The position numbers were made by a program, and so were the translations under genes. DNA of 6,734 nt from Thermoplasmata archaeon (GTDB taxonomy: Archaea; Thermoplasmatota; E2; DHVEG-1): contig QMTB01000085.1 of the NCBI GenBank assembly GCA_003649845.1, positions 1-6,734 on the forward strand, written 5' to 3'. Each line of letters opens with the position of its first letter. Position 1 is the stretch's first letter. The notes under the pieces were generated by a model that was not told the DNA's origin, did not search any database, and was given only the letters and a program-made list of their open reading frames with translations. Positions 1-5,848 of this stretch are shown here, piece after piece.

Positions 1-338
1 GTTCCAAAAGCAACCATCTTATACACGCCAGATTCTCTGAAAAATATCTTCTTTGTTATATCACTCTCATTATTACCAAAAATGATTTCTACATATACAT
101 TACCTGTTTCATTGAAAACCCTGAAAGTAGTATTTCCATACATCCATATATGATGCAATGTTATATCTAATTCACTATTATCTGGTACAGAGAAATAGGT
201 AATAGTATCCTCCATTAAATATTCTATAGAAGGTGGAGCTGGATAGCTGATACTAGAGCTAAGATTAGAGAAACCATTGACAGTTAAAGTAGATGATAAT
301 AATATAAAAATTAATAAATATATTAAATCTCTATTCAT
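1..338 (-). CDS. Secreted protein of unknown function, N-terminal part (C-terminus outside window)
   Basis: The minus strand is open from the ATG at 338-336 to the left edge: 112 full codons and no stop, read codon by codon. The product starts with a typical export signal: MNRD, then a hydrophobic core (LIYLLIFILLSSTLTV, about residues 5-20), then NGFSNLSSS. There is no lipobox cysteine, so a cleaved signal peptide or a single N-terminal anchor is likely. After a Pro-rich linker (YPAPPS, about 32-37) the chain alternates hydrophobic and polar residues (for example TTFRVFNETGNVYVEIIF). This suggests beta-strands of an extracellular beta-sandwich. Several N-x-S/T sequons are present. I recognise no family. 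No Shine-Dalgarno precedes the start, but a TATA-like box lies about 26 bp upstream, which fits a leaderless mRNA. The signal peptide and box make a real gene likely; its function cannot be inferred. Confidence 0.72.
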   Translation of the reverse strand, partial: MNRDLIYLLIFILLSSTLTVNGFSNLSSSISYPAPPSIEYLMEDTITYFSVPDNSELDITLHHIWMYGNTTFRVFNETGNVYVEIIFGNNESDITKKIFFRESGVYKMVAFG

Positions 339-356
339 ATCATATTTAGAATATTT

Positions 357-587
357 ATGTTATATTTATTATTTATTTGGTCCCCATCTCTTTTAACTCG
401 TAGGGATTGTTTGATTATAAAAGGATGTATTCCTCATGGTCAATCATTAGCGGATGAGTTTCTTCTTTATATAATCCATTCTGATAACTCCGGTAAAAGA
501 GCTTTATTTTCTTCTACATCAAGCGTAGCTAGCTATATCGATTTAGATGGGATGAGTAGAGATGGAAAATTTTACTTGATTCAATAG
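357..587 (+). CDS. Doubtful small ORF, 76 codons, unknown
   Basis: An open frame from the ATG at 357 to the TAG at 585-587. The predicted product ends in a plausible protein-like stretch (LADEFLLYIIHSDNSGKRA, then a Ser-rich segment, then DGMSRDGKFYLIQ). I recognise no family. Against it: its ATG is only 18 bp from the divergent start of the secreted-protein gene, no Shine-Dalgarno or well-placed promoter is visible, and a frame of this length can arise by chance in AT-rich DNA. A shorter start at TTG 411, behind an AGGGAT sequence, would give 58 residues beginning MIIKGCIPHGQ. It may be a real small protein, the C-terminal relic of a degraded gene, or chance. If it is not a gene, 339-675 holds nothing I can identify apart from the minus-strand TATA-like box. 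Confidence 0.25.
   Translation: MLYLLFIWSPSLLTRRDCLIIKGCIPHGQSLADEFLLYIIHSDNSGKRALFSSTSSVASYIDLDGMSRDGKFYLIQ
361..368 (-). promoter_or_regulatory. Putative TATA box for the secreted-protein gene
   Basis: On the minus strand this reads TAAATATA, centred about 26 bp upstream of the ATG at 338. That is the usual archaeal TATA-to-start-site distance, so transcription would begin at or next to the start codon, consistent with the missing Shine-Dalgarno. The surroundings are very AT-rich, so chance matches are common. The call rests on the spacing. Confidence 0.4.
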
Positions 588-675
588 ATCATATAGCTCG
601 TAATATGCATATAATGAGAACCATTCATATCCATTTCAGTAGAAGAAATCTGGTTTAAAATATCGGCGATAGGAT

Positions 676-2364
676 GTGGATGAGACTATATGGAACCAAA
701 TTAACTCTATCTATAAGAACTACTTTGTTTCTAATACAAAGCTTTTTTATCTAGAAAATTTTCATGGTTATAAGAAAAACATGAGCTTTTATTCAGATAT
801 CATAGATTTAATCCTCTCTGGTAGTATTCAATCAAAAGAAGATTTACATAGAGCTAAGATAAAACTATGTAGTAAATATAATCTCAGACAAGTTCCATCA
901 GATAGTGAGATACTTCAGCATATACCAGAGGATTTATCAGAGAATTTAGAGGAGAAACTTATAAAGATCCTCAGAAGGAAACCTATGCGTACCATATCAG
1001 GGGTAGCTATTATAGCGGTTATGACTAGTCCCGAAGCTTGTCCGCATGGTAGATGTACACCATGTCCTGGTGGTCCTCAGAGTAATACACCACAGAGTTA
1101 TACAGGATATGAACCAGCTGCTCTAAGAGCTAGTAGATATAATTTTGATCCCTATTTACAGACGAAAGCTAGGCTTAATCAACTGCATTCTATAGGACAT
1201 GATACTGATAAGATAGATCTCATTATAATGGGTGGTACATTTACTGCTAGACCATTCTATTACCAAGAATGGTTTATAAAGAGATGCCTAGATGCATTAA
1301 ATGATAAGGTTTCATCTAGTCTAATAGAAGCACAAGATCTAAATGAATCAGCACCACATAGATGCATAGGTTTAACCGTTGAAACTAGACCAGATTGGTT
1401 TAGATTACAGCATGTAGATCAATCTCTACATTTAGGTGCTACTAGAGTTGAATTAGGTGTTCAAACCGTATACGATGATATACTATATAACATTAGGAGA
1501 GGACATACTGTAACTGATTCTATACAAGCTACTCGTATAGCTAAAGAAAGTGGTCTCAAGGTATGTTACCATATGATGCCTGGTTTACCAGGTTCTGATT
1601 CCAATAAAGATTTAGAAGCCTTTAAAACTATTTTTAAAAACCCTAATTTTAAACCTGATATGCTTAAAATCTATCCTACGCTTGTAATAAAAGGTACAGA
1701 GTTATATAAAAAATGGAAGAAAGGAGAATATCAACCTTTAACCAATGAGAAAGCAGTTTCTTTAATCTCAAAGATAAAAACATTTGTACCAGAATGGGTT
1801 AGAATACAGCGTATACAGAGGGATGTACCAGCACAATATATAGTAGCAGGTGTAACAAAGAGTAATCTACGTCAACTAGTAGAGGAGGAGATGAGAAGGA
1901 GAAATAAAAGATGTAGATGTATCAGATGCAGAGAAGTAGGTCATAAAATATTAAAAGAAAATTTAGAGATAGAGAAGGAAGAGATTTCTCTTAAAACCAT
2001 TAGATATACTGCTAGCGGTGGAGAAGAGGTTTTTATATCACTGGTTGAAGAAGAAAATGATGCACTTATAGGTTATCTACGACTTAGAGATATAACTCAT
2101 CCACACCGTAGAGAATTACTTAGATATCCTTGTATGATTATAAGGGAACTTAAAGTAGTTGGTAGAGAAATACCTATTGGTAGAATTGGAGATGGATGGC
2201 AGCATAGAGGTTTCGGTAAGATTCTTATCAGAGAAGCTGAACGTATCTGCAGAGAGGAGTTTAATAAAAGATACCTCTTTGTATTAAGTGGTATAGGAGT
2301 TAAACAGTATTATAGAACACTAGGATTCCAAGATAATGGAGCATATCTAATGAAAGTTCTTTAA
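676..2364 (+). CDS. elp3: Elp3: tRNA uridine(34) acetyltransferase, radical SAM / GNAT
   Basis: Elp3 uses a 4Fe-4S/S-adenosylmethionine centre and acetyl-CoA to attach a carboxymethyl-type group to C5 of the wobble uridine of tRNAs. Archaeal Elp3 works without the other Elongator subunits. Visible in the 562 residues: an N-terminal helical tRNA-binding region; radical-SAM cysteines C122, C127 and C130 in the archaeal form (CPHGRCTPCPGG); IMGGTF (about 184-189); ETRPD (236-240); GVQT and RRGHTV (about 261-279); HMMPGLPGS; a zinc motif CRCIRC...H (C413, C415, C418, H423); and a C-terminal GNAT domain with acetyl-CoA loop QHRGFG (509-514) and the conserved tyrosine pair Y545-Y546 in GVKQYY. Nothing catalytic is missing. 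The start is GTG 676; the next in-frame Met is at 781, where similarity to the usual family N-terminus begins. The first 35 residues are therefore less certain. No clear Shine-Dalgarno is seen. Confidence 0.96.
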   Translation: MDETIWNQINSIYKNYFVSNTKLFYLENFHGYKKNMSFYSDIIDLILSGSIQSKEDLHRAKIKLCSKYNLRQVPSDSEILQHIPEDLSENLEEKLIKILRRKPMRTISGVAIIAVMTSPEACPHGRCTPCPGGPQSNTPQSYTGYEPAALRASRYNFDPYLQTKARLNQLHSIGHDTDKIDLIIMGGTFTARPFYYQEWFIKRCLDALNDKVSSSLIEAQDLNESAPHRCIGLTVETRPDWFRLQHVDQSLHLGATRVELGVQTVYDDILYNIRRGHTVTDSIQATRIAKESGLKVCYHMMPGLPGSDSNKDLEAFKTIFKNPNFKPDMLKIYPTLVIKGTELYKKWKKGEYQPLTNEKAVSLISKIKTFVPEWVRIQRIQRDVPAQYIVAGVTKSNLRQLVEEEMRRRNKRCRCIRCREVGHKILKENLEIEKEEISLKTIRYTASGGEEVFISLVEEENDALIGYLRLRDITHPHRRELLRYPCMIIRELKVVGREIPIGRIGDGWQHRGFGKILIREAERICREEFNKRYLFVLSGIGVKQYYRTLGFQDNGAYLMKVL

Positions 2365-2514
2365 TCACTCTTTTTTAGAGAGTTCTTCTTCCTCTAAAAT
2401 CTCTTCTTCCATTCGAAATAGATCTACTTCTTCTTTTATACGTTCCTCAGTACCTTTTTCATGCGTTGGATCAAAAGGTTTTTTCTTATAGGCTTTCTTC
2501 CTATAGGAGCTCAT
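2365..2514 (-). CDS. Small highly charged protein, 49 residues, unknown
   Basis: The ATG at 2514-2512 opens a 49-codon frame ending at TGA 2367-2365, translated codon by codon. The product has a basic N-terminus (MSSYRKKAYKKKPFDP) and a strongly acidic C-terminal half (GTEERIKEEVDLFRMEEE, then ILEEEELSKKE). The C-terminal half is probably one long amphipathic helix or coiled coil, with no membrane segment and no cysteine. The stop sits immediately next to the elp3 stop, with no bases between them, and the gene is divergent from DUF89. AAGTG directly before the ATG is too close to be a good Shine-Dalgarno. Against it: the strand is purine-rich low-complexity sequence that can stay open by chance. 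For it: a plausible Met start, balanced charge segments, and otherwise unexplained intergenic space. I do not recognise a family. Confidence 0.5.
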   Translation of the reverse strand: MSSYRKKAYKKKPFDPTHEKGTEERIKEEVDLFRMEEEILEEEELSKKE

Positions 2515-2592
2515 CACTTATTATTTATGTATCTTCTTCTTTAATTTTTTTTCGCAACACTCAAATAAAGAATTTATGTATTAACCTTGATT
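2515..2592 (+). promoter_or_regulatory. Divergent intergenic region upstream of the DUF89 gene and the small ORF
   Basis: A very AT-rich 78-bp segment between two divergent starts. It contains TTTATGTAT twice in the same orientation (2524-2532 and 2573-2581), a T8 tract (2545-2552), and AAATAAAG (2563-2570). The last is centred about 26 bp before the preferred DUF89 ATG at 2593, a plausible weak TATA element for a leaderless transcript. No Shine-Dalgarno precedes that ATG. The assignments rest on composition and spacing only. Confidence 0.35.
2545..2552 (+). terminator. Oligo-T tract, possible terminator for plus-strand transcription from elp3
   Basis: Eight consecutive T on the plus strand, about 180 bp after the elp3 stop and before DUF89. 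Archaeal RNA polymerase can terminate at such U-tracts without a hairpin. A shorter T6 run (2371-2376) lies just after the elp3 stop and may act first. Confidence 0.3.
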
Positions 2593-3471
2593 ATGAAGAT
2601 TCATAGAGAATGTGTTCCATGTTTACTAAAAAGAATTATATTTGAAACCGAACAGAGTACAAAAGATGAAGCTCTTCAAACTAAGGTTATAAGAGAAACC
2701 TGCCGCCTACTATCAGAGATATATAATCCAAAGGAATGCAGTGCAACTATTGCAACTATAGCACATAGAGAGGCATATAAACTACTGAGGGATAAAGATC
2801 CATATAGGAAACTTAAAGAGAAGAGTAATGAGATCGCTAAATCTCTAATACTGCAAATAGAGAAATTAATTCAAAACTCCTCTGATGCCTTAGAGACAAG
2901 TATATTATGTTCTATAATAGGTAATACATTAGATTTCGGAATAGAAGGAGGTAGTAAAAACCCTGAGATGTTGAAGAAATCCTTTGACACTTTATTCAAA
3001 GAAGGTCTTGGATATTCTGATACAGATATTTTTAAAAAACTTCTAGTCAAAAGTAAACGTATATTATTTTTTACAGATAACTGTGGTGAGATATTTTTCG
3101 ATAAGTTACTCATTCAAGAGATTAAAAGATTTAGTCCAAATCTTTTTATAACAGTTGTAGTAAAAGGAGAACCAGTTTTAAGTGACGCTACATTAGAAGA
3201 TGCATATGCTGCTGATATAGATAAAGTTGCAGATGAAATAACTACAACAGGTTGTTTCGCTGTTGGATTAGATTTTAATTGTATACCTTCTAAACTTAGA
3301 GAATACCTTAAAACAACTGATTTAATTGTATGTAAAGGTATGGCGAACTATGAGGTATTCTCAGAGACAAACTATAAACCAATTGTCTATCTACTTAGAA
3401 CTAAATGTAACCCTATTGCCTCCTCCATGAATCTACCTAAAGATATAAACGCTATAAAAGTCTATCAATGA
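2593..3471 (+). CDS. DUF89 family metal-dependent (damage-control) phosphatase
   Basis: DUF89 proteins are metal-dependent phosphatases thought to remove damaged or over-accumulated phosphometabolites such as sugar phosphates. This is the stand-alone prokaryotic type with an N-terminal CxxC (C7-V-P-C10). In order from the ATG at 2593 (292 residues): CVPCLL; the GNTLDFG motif (110-116), with N111 and D114; the metal site FFTDNCGEIFFD (D162, N163, E166); VVKGEPVLSDAT (K191, D198), where families usually have NDAT; and CKGMANYE (K248-G249) near the C-terminus. These match the catalytic Asp-Asn-Asp layout, so activity is expected. The substrate cannot be read from sequence. The frame extends two codons upstream to a TTG at 2587, but ATG 2593 gives the canonical MKIHRECVPC start. 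The protein is soluble, with no signal peptide. The gene is transcribed away from the small ORF and converges on the DUF47/pit operon. Confidence 0.9.
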   Translation: MKIHRECVPCLLKRIIFETEQSTKDEALQTKVIRETCRLLSEIYNPKECSATIATIAHREAYKLLRDKDPYRKLKEKSNEIAKSLILQIEKLIQNSSDALETSILCSIIGNTLDFGIEGGSKNPEMLKKSFDTLFKEGLGYSDTDIFKKLLVKSKRILFFTDNCGEIFFDKLLIQEIKRFSPNLFITVVVKGEPVLSDATLEDAYAADIDKVADEITTTGCFAVGLDFNCIPSKLREYLKTTDLIVCKGMANYEVFSETNYKPIVYLLRTKCNPIASSMNLPKDINAIKVYQ

Positions 3472-3591
3472 AATTGCTTTTAAATTTTAATAGGAATTTA
3501 TTATATATTCTATTTATATTTCACTCGGAAATTATTTTGATGCATTGTTTCTAATTTATTTCTAATATATCTTATCACTATACAATTAAGG

Positions 3592-3598
3592 TTTTTTT
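3592..3598 (+). terminator. Oligo-T tract, possible terminator of the DUF89 transcript
   Basis: Seven T in a row about 120 bp beyond the DUF89 stop, in a convergent AT-rich intergenic region (3472-3680) that otherwise shows no gene or RNA. Shorter T-runs follow at 3612-3616 and 3670-3675. I found no matching T-run on the minus strand for the DUF47 gene. Confidence 0.3.
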
Positions 3599-3680
3599 GA
3601 GGAAATCTATTCTTTTTAGTAAAATATTACATCTTTTCTAATTAAATCGATTATCATTTTTAATGATTGATATTAGTTTT

Positions 3681-4373
3681 TTATTTTGCTATCATAGATC
3701 TAAGCCAATCTGCTACATTCTCTGCGTGATCTGCTATATCATCCACCCAGTCAGCTATCTTAAGGAGATGATACACATCCATTGGATCAAGCTTCTTCTC
3801 AAGTTTATAGATACCTTTAGTAATCTCATATTTCTTTTCATCTGCCTTATGTTCAAACTCATGTACCTTATAGATAGCCTCTTTTGTTTCTTGCCTCTCT
3901 TTTCTAACGAAACCTGTCTCTAGTAGATCTGCAACGTTTTCAACTGCTTTCTCCATAGCTTTCACTGTTTTTATAACAAACTTTGCATGATCAATAAAAC
4001 CTTCTCTAAGTTCCTTTGGTATAGCTGTATGTCTCATATCAAGCATCTTAGCTAGATTCTCTGCATGATCAAGGATTTTATCTTCCTCTCTTAGAAGCCA
4101 TAGGAACTTCCCCTTATCAACAGGCATTAGAATGGTTTTAGGTAGATGATTACGTATATTACTTTTTATTAGATCTGCTTCATGTTCAAGTTTATCCACT
4201 CTTTCTGCAATCGTAGGAAAAGAACTATAATCTCCCTTGTAATAGGAGAGTAATCCTTCACCTAGAATATCTATACATTCCCTAACCTTATTCATATGTT
4301 CAAGTAGTAATTTAAATGGTGATTTCCTCCTAAAGGTATCTGATACAGGTGCTCTGAAATGATCTTTCTCCAT
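3681..4373 (-). CDS. DUF47 / PhoU-like phosphate transport accessory protein
   Basis: A 230-residue all-helical cytoplasmic protein of the DUF47 family (putative Pit accessory or regulator), distantly related to PhoU. It shows two PhoU-like halves with matching metal-type ExxxD/DxxxD motifs. The first half has EHEAD (E63, D67) and EEDKILDHAEN (D98, D102). The second half has EHKAD (E174, D178) and DDIADHAEN (D211, D215). The repeated DHAEN (102-106 and 215-219) makes the internal duplication plain. Family length is usually about 200-230, so it is complete. It is the second gene of an operon, starting 15 bp after the pit stop behind a GGAGG Shine-Dalgarno. By family precedent it probably binds or modulates the Pit permease; the direct activity is unproven. 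Confidence 0.92.
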   Translation of the reverse strand: MEKDHFRAPVSDTFRRKSPFKLLLEHMNKVRECIDILGEGLLSYYKGDYSSFPTIAERVDKLEHEADLIKSNIRNHLPKTILMPVDKGKFLWLLREEDKILDHAENLAKMLDMRHTAIPKELREGFIDHAKFVIKTVKAMEKAVENVADLLETGFVRKERQETKEAIYKVHEFEHKADEKKYEITKGIYKLEKKLDPMDVYHLLKIADWVDDIADHAENVADWLRSMIAK

Positions 4374-4382
4374 ATTTCAAAT

Positions 4383-4387
4383 CCTCC
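4383..4387 (-). promoter_or_regulatory. Shine-Dalgarno of the DUF47 gene
   Basis: GGAGG on the minus strand, 9 nt before the ATG at 4373 and directly after the pit stop codon. It fixes the DUF47 start and supports coupled expression with pit. An ATG overlapping the pit stop (4390-4388) is out of frame with DUF47. Confidence 0.8.
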
Positions 4388-4388
4388 A

Positions 4389-5621
4389 TTAAACAATTGT
4401 TTGTAATAATATAAAAATTGCTATTGATGTAGCGGCTGCTACAGGTAGTGTAAGTAGCCAGGAGACAATGATCTTTTTAATTACACTGAGATCAATAGCT
4501 TCTAATCCTCTAGCAAGACCTACACCTATAACTGCTCCAACGACAGTGTGAGATGTTGATATAGGCATACCAAGTTTTGATGCTACTAAAACTGTTGTAG
4601 CAGCTCCAAAATCAACAGAGAAACCCCTAGTATTTGTAAGACTAGTTATCCTCTTTCCAACTGTTTTCATAACTCTTTGACCCCATGTTACACATCCAAT
4701 AGCTATACCTATCCCGCCTAACATAAGTAAAGTAACTGGTACTTCTACTGTTGATCCAACTGATAGACCTTGAGCTAAAGGTATGATAGATGCAACTGGG
4801 CCAATAGCATTAGCTACATCATTTGCACCATGAGCAAAGGCTACATATGAAGATGTGATAATCTGAAGTTTCCTAAAAATACCTTCAACAGTTGCATAAT
4901 CTCCGTTTTTCTTATTTTTGACCATACGAAGTAACAGTATACCTATTATTCCTACTACTATTGATATAATACCAGCTATAATTATTCCATCAGTTTCAGA
5001 TAAACCAAGTTTTATACTTAAAGGAGTTTTTAGAAATAGAGACACTGTGATTATAAACGCTGTGAAACCAATTATAATAGGACCAACTATTCTAGCGGCT
5101 TTAACAGGTTCATCCTTGGCAAATATTAGTTTCACTATTATTTTGAATACCAGAAAAGCAAGTATACATCCAAACAAAGGAGAGAGGATCCAGCTTGATA
5201 CAACAGCTCCAACTGTATTCCATTTAACAGTGGAAAGTCCACCAGCTATTATTCCAAAACCCATTAATGCTCCTATTACAGAATGTGTCGTAGAAATAGG
5301 CATCTCCTTCCAAGTAGATATTGTAACCCATATTGCTGCTGCTAGTAAACTAGCTATAAAACCTAACAATAGTGTTTCTGGTCGTATACCACTTACATCT
5401 ACAATTCCCTTTCTAACAGTATCTGTAACATGACTTCCAACGAATACGGCTCCTATAAAATTTAGAATACCTGCTATCAATACTGCTTGTTTGAATGTAA
5501 TAGCTTTAGCTCCAACAGCCGTTGCCATAGAATTTGCTACATCGTTGGAACCAATACTCCAAGCCATATAGAATGCTATGGCACTTGATCCCCCAATTAT
5601 AAGCCAGATGGTATAATCCAA
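4389..5621 (-). CDS. pit: PiT family inorganic phosphate permease
   Basis: A polytopic membrane carrier that imports inorganic phosphate (or metal-phosphate) with H+ or Na+. It has two homologous halves, each with both PiT signatures. Numbered from TTG 5621 (410 residues): GSNDVANSMATAVGA (24-38) and PISTTHSVIGA (108-118), then GANDVANAIGPVAS (265-278) and PISTSHTVVGA (353-363). About ten to eleven hydrophobic segments surround a charged cytoplasmic loop at about 232-255. All signature residues are present. Start choice: the frame is closed by TGA at 5639-5637, leaving GTG 5633 or TTG 5621. GTG 5633 lies inside a perfect GAGGTG Shine-Dalgarno (5636-5631) that is 9 nt before TTG 5621, so TTG is preferred; GTG would add four residues (MGGG). 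The gene is first in an operon with DUF47 and is probably phosphate-regulated through the leader or promoter, but no known operator is visible. Confidence 0.95.
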   Translation of the reverse strand: MDYTIWLIIGGSSAIAFYMAWSIGSNDVANSMATAVGAKAITFKQAVLIAGILNFIGAVFVGSHVTDTVRKGIVDVSGIRPETLLLGFIASLLAAAIWVTISTWKEMPISTTHSVIGALMGFGIIAGGLSTVKWNTVGAVVSSWILSPLFGCILAFLVFKIIVKLIFAKDEPVKAARIVGPIIIGFTAFIITVSLFLKTPLSIKLGLSETDGIIIAGIISIVVGIIGILLLRMVKNKKNGDYATVEGIFRKLQIITSSYVAFAHGANDVANAIGPVASIIPLAQGLSVGSTVEVPVTLLMLGGIGIAIGCVTWGQRVMKTVGKRITSLTNTRGFSVDFGAATTVLVASKLGMPISTSHTVVGAVIGVGLARGLEAIDLSVIKKIIVSWLLTLPVAAATSIAIFILLQTIV

Positions 5622-5630
5622 GCCTCCGCC

Positions 5631-5636
5631 CACCTC
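5631..5636 (-). promoter_or_regulatory. Shine-Dalgarno of pit, supports TTG start
   Basis: GAGGTG on the minus strand, with 9 nt to TTG 5621. It is a perfect core match to the archaeal consensus. It overlaps the alternative GTG start at 5633 and the end of a CTCATATGAG palindrome. Confidence 0.6.
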
Positions 5637-5703
5637 TCATATGAGTTGCACATCGTCACCGGCAACAGTGATGGAGTAGAAAAAGATTTTGAAAAAATCT
5701 ACT
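5636..5703 (-). promoter_or_regulatory. pit 5' leader with inverted repeats
   Basis: If transcription starts about 26 bp from the TATA-like box at 5734-5741, pit has a leader of about 90 nt. It holds three self-complementary elements. The first is AGTAGA/TCTACT (5675-5680 with 5698-5703), enclosing the alternative pairing AGATTTT-GAA-AAAATCT (5684-5700). The second is GTTGC/GCAAC (5645-5649 with 5662-5666). The third is a perfect 10-nt palindrome CTCATATGAG (5636-5645) whose last bases belong to the Shine-Dalgarno. These could be protein operators, RNA structure controlling ribosome access, or AT-rich chance. I do not recognise a known riboswitch. Confidence 0.3.
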
Positions 5704-5733
5704 GTTTAAGGTATCTCGCTAATTTAGAGTTGA

Positions 5734-5741
5734 TTTATAAA
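5734..5741 (-). promoter_or_regulatory. Putative TATA box of the pit-DUF47 operon
   Basis: TTTATAAA (self-complementary), the best TATA-like sequence upstream of pit. It predicts a start near 5711 and a leader of about 90 nt carrying the Shine-Dalgarno. It overlaps the oligo-T tract that probably ends the upstream esterase transcript. Confidence 0.4.
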
Positions 5742-5745
5742 AAAA
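5739..5745 (-). terminator. Oligo-T tract, possible terminator of the esterase gene
   Basis: Seven A on the plus strand, giving T7 on the minus strand about 80 bp after the esterase stop. This suits archaeal U-tract termination and suggests that the esterase and pit are separate transcription units. Confidence 0.35.
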
Positions 5746-5822
5746 CCATATTTTCATATATAGAATATCATTGAAGTAGAAACACCGTTTTTAATCTATT
5801 AATTCTATATTGATATGGTATT

Positions 5823-5848
5823 CCCTTTAGAATGACCCTTTAGAATGA
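5823..5848. repeat. Perfect 13-bp tandem duplication over the esterase stop
   Basis: CCCTTTAGAATGA occurs twice with no gap (5823-5835 and 5836-5848). Because 13 is not a multiple of three, the extra copy shifts the frame. The esterase now ends NHSKGSF-stop, whereas a single-copy sequence would read NHSKGNTISI-stop. It looks like a recent replication-slippage duplication. Confidence 0.85.

Noticed and set aside
584..640. Short antisense reading (about 17 codons, starting MDMNGSHYMH) upstream of elp3
   Set aside because: Too short, with no ribosome site, and within an AT-rich gap. It cannot be distinguished from chance.
2871..3113. 80-codon minus-strand frame within the DUF89 gene
   Set aside because: It lies opposite DUF89 motifs such as DNCGE and is a reading-frame shadow.
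3653..3667. ATCAT/ATGAT inverted repeat just past the DUF47 stop
   Set aside because: A 5-bp A/T-rich stem is too weak to call a terminator or RNA element.
3472..3680. Search for a tRNA, small RNA or CRISPR-like repeats in the convergent gap
   Set aside because: No tRNA-like arms, CCA end or regularly spaced repeats were seen. It is only AT-rich sequence with T-runs.
3663..3923. 86-codon plus-strand frame opposite the DUF47 gene
   Set aside because: It is the shadow of the DUF47 C-terminus. Its apparent hydrophobicity comes from the complement of charged helical codons.
4918..5433. 171-codon plus-strand frame opposite pit
   Set aside because: It is the antisense shadow of the conserved PiT coding sequence. 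Its translation has no family resemblance and pit is certain.
5600..5653. Possible upstream ORF of about 18 codons in the pit leader (ATG at 5653) overlapping the pit start out of frame
   Set aside because: The GGTGA before it is only about 2 nt from the ATG, too close to act as a Shine-Dalgarno. A frame this short is expected by chance.
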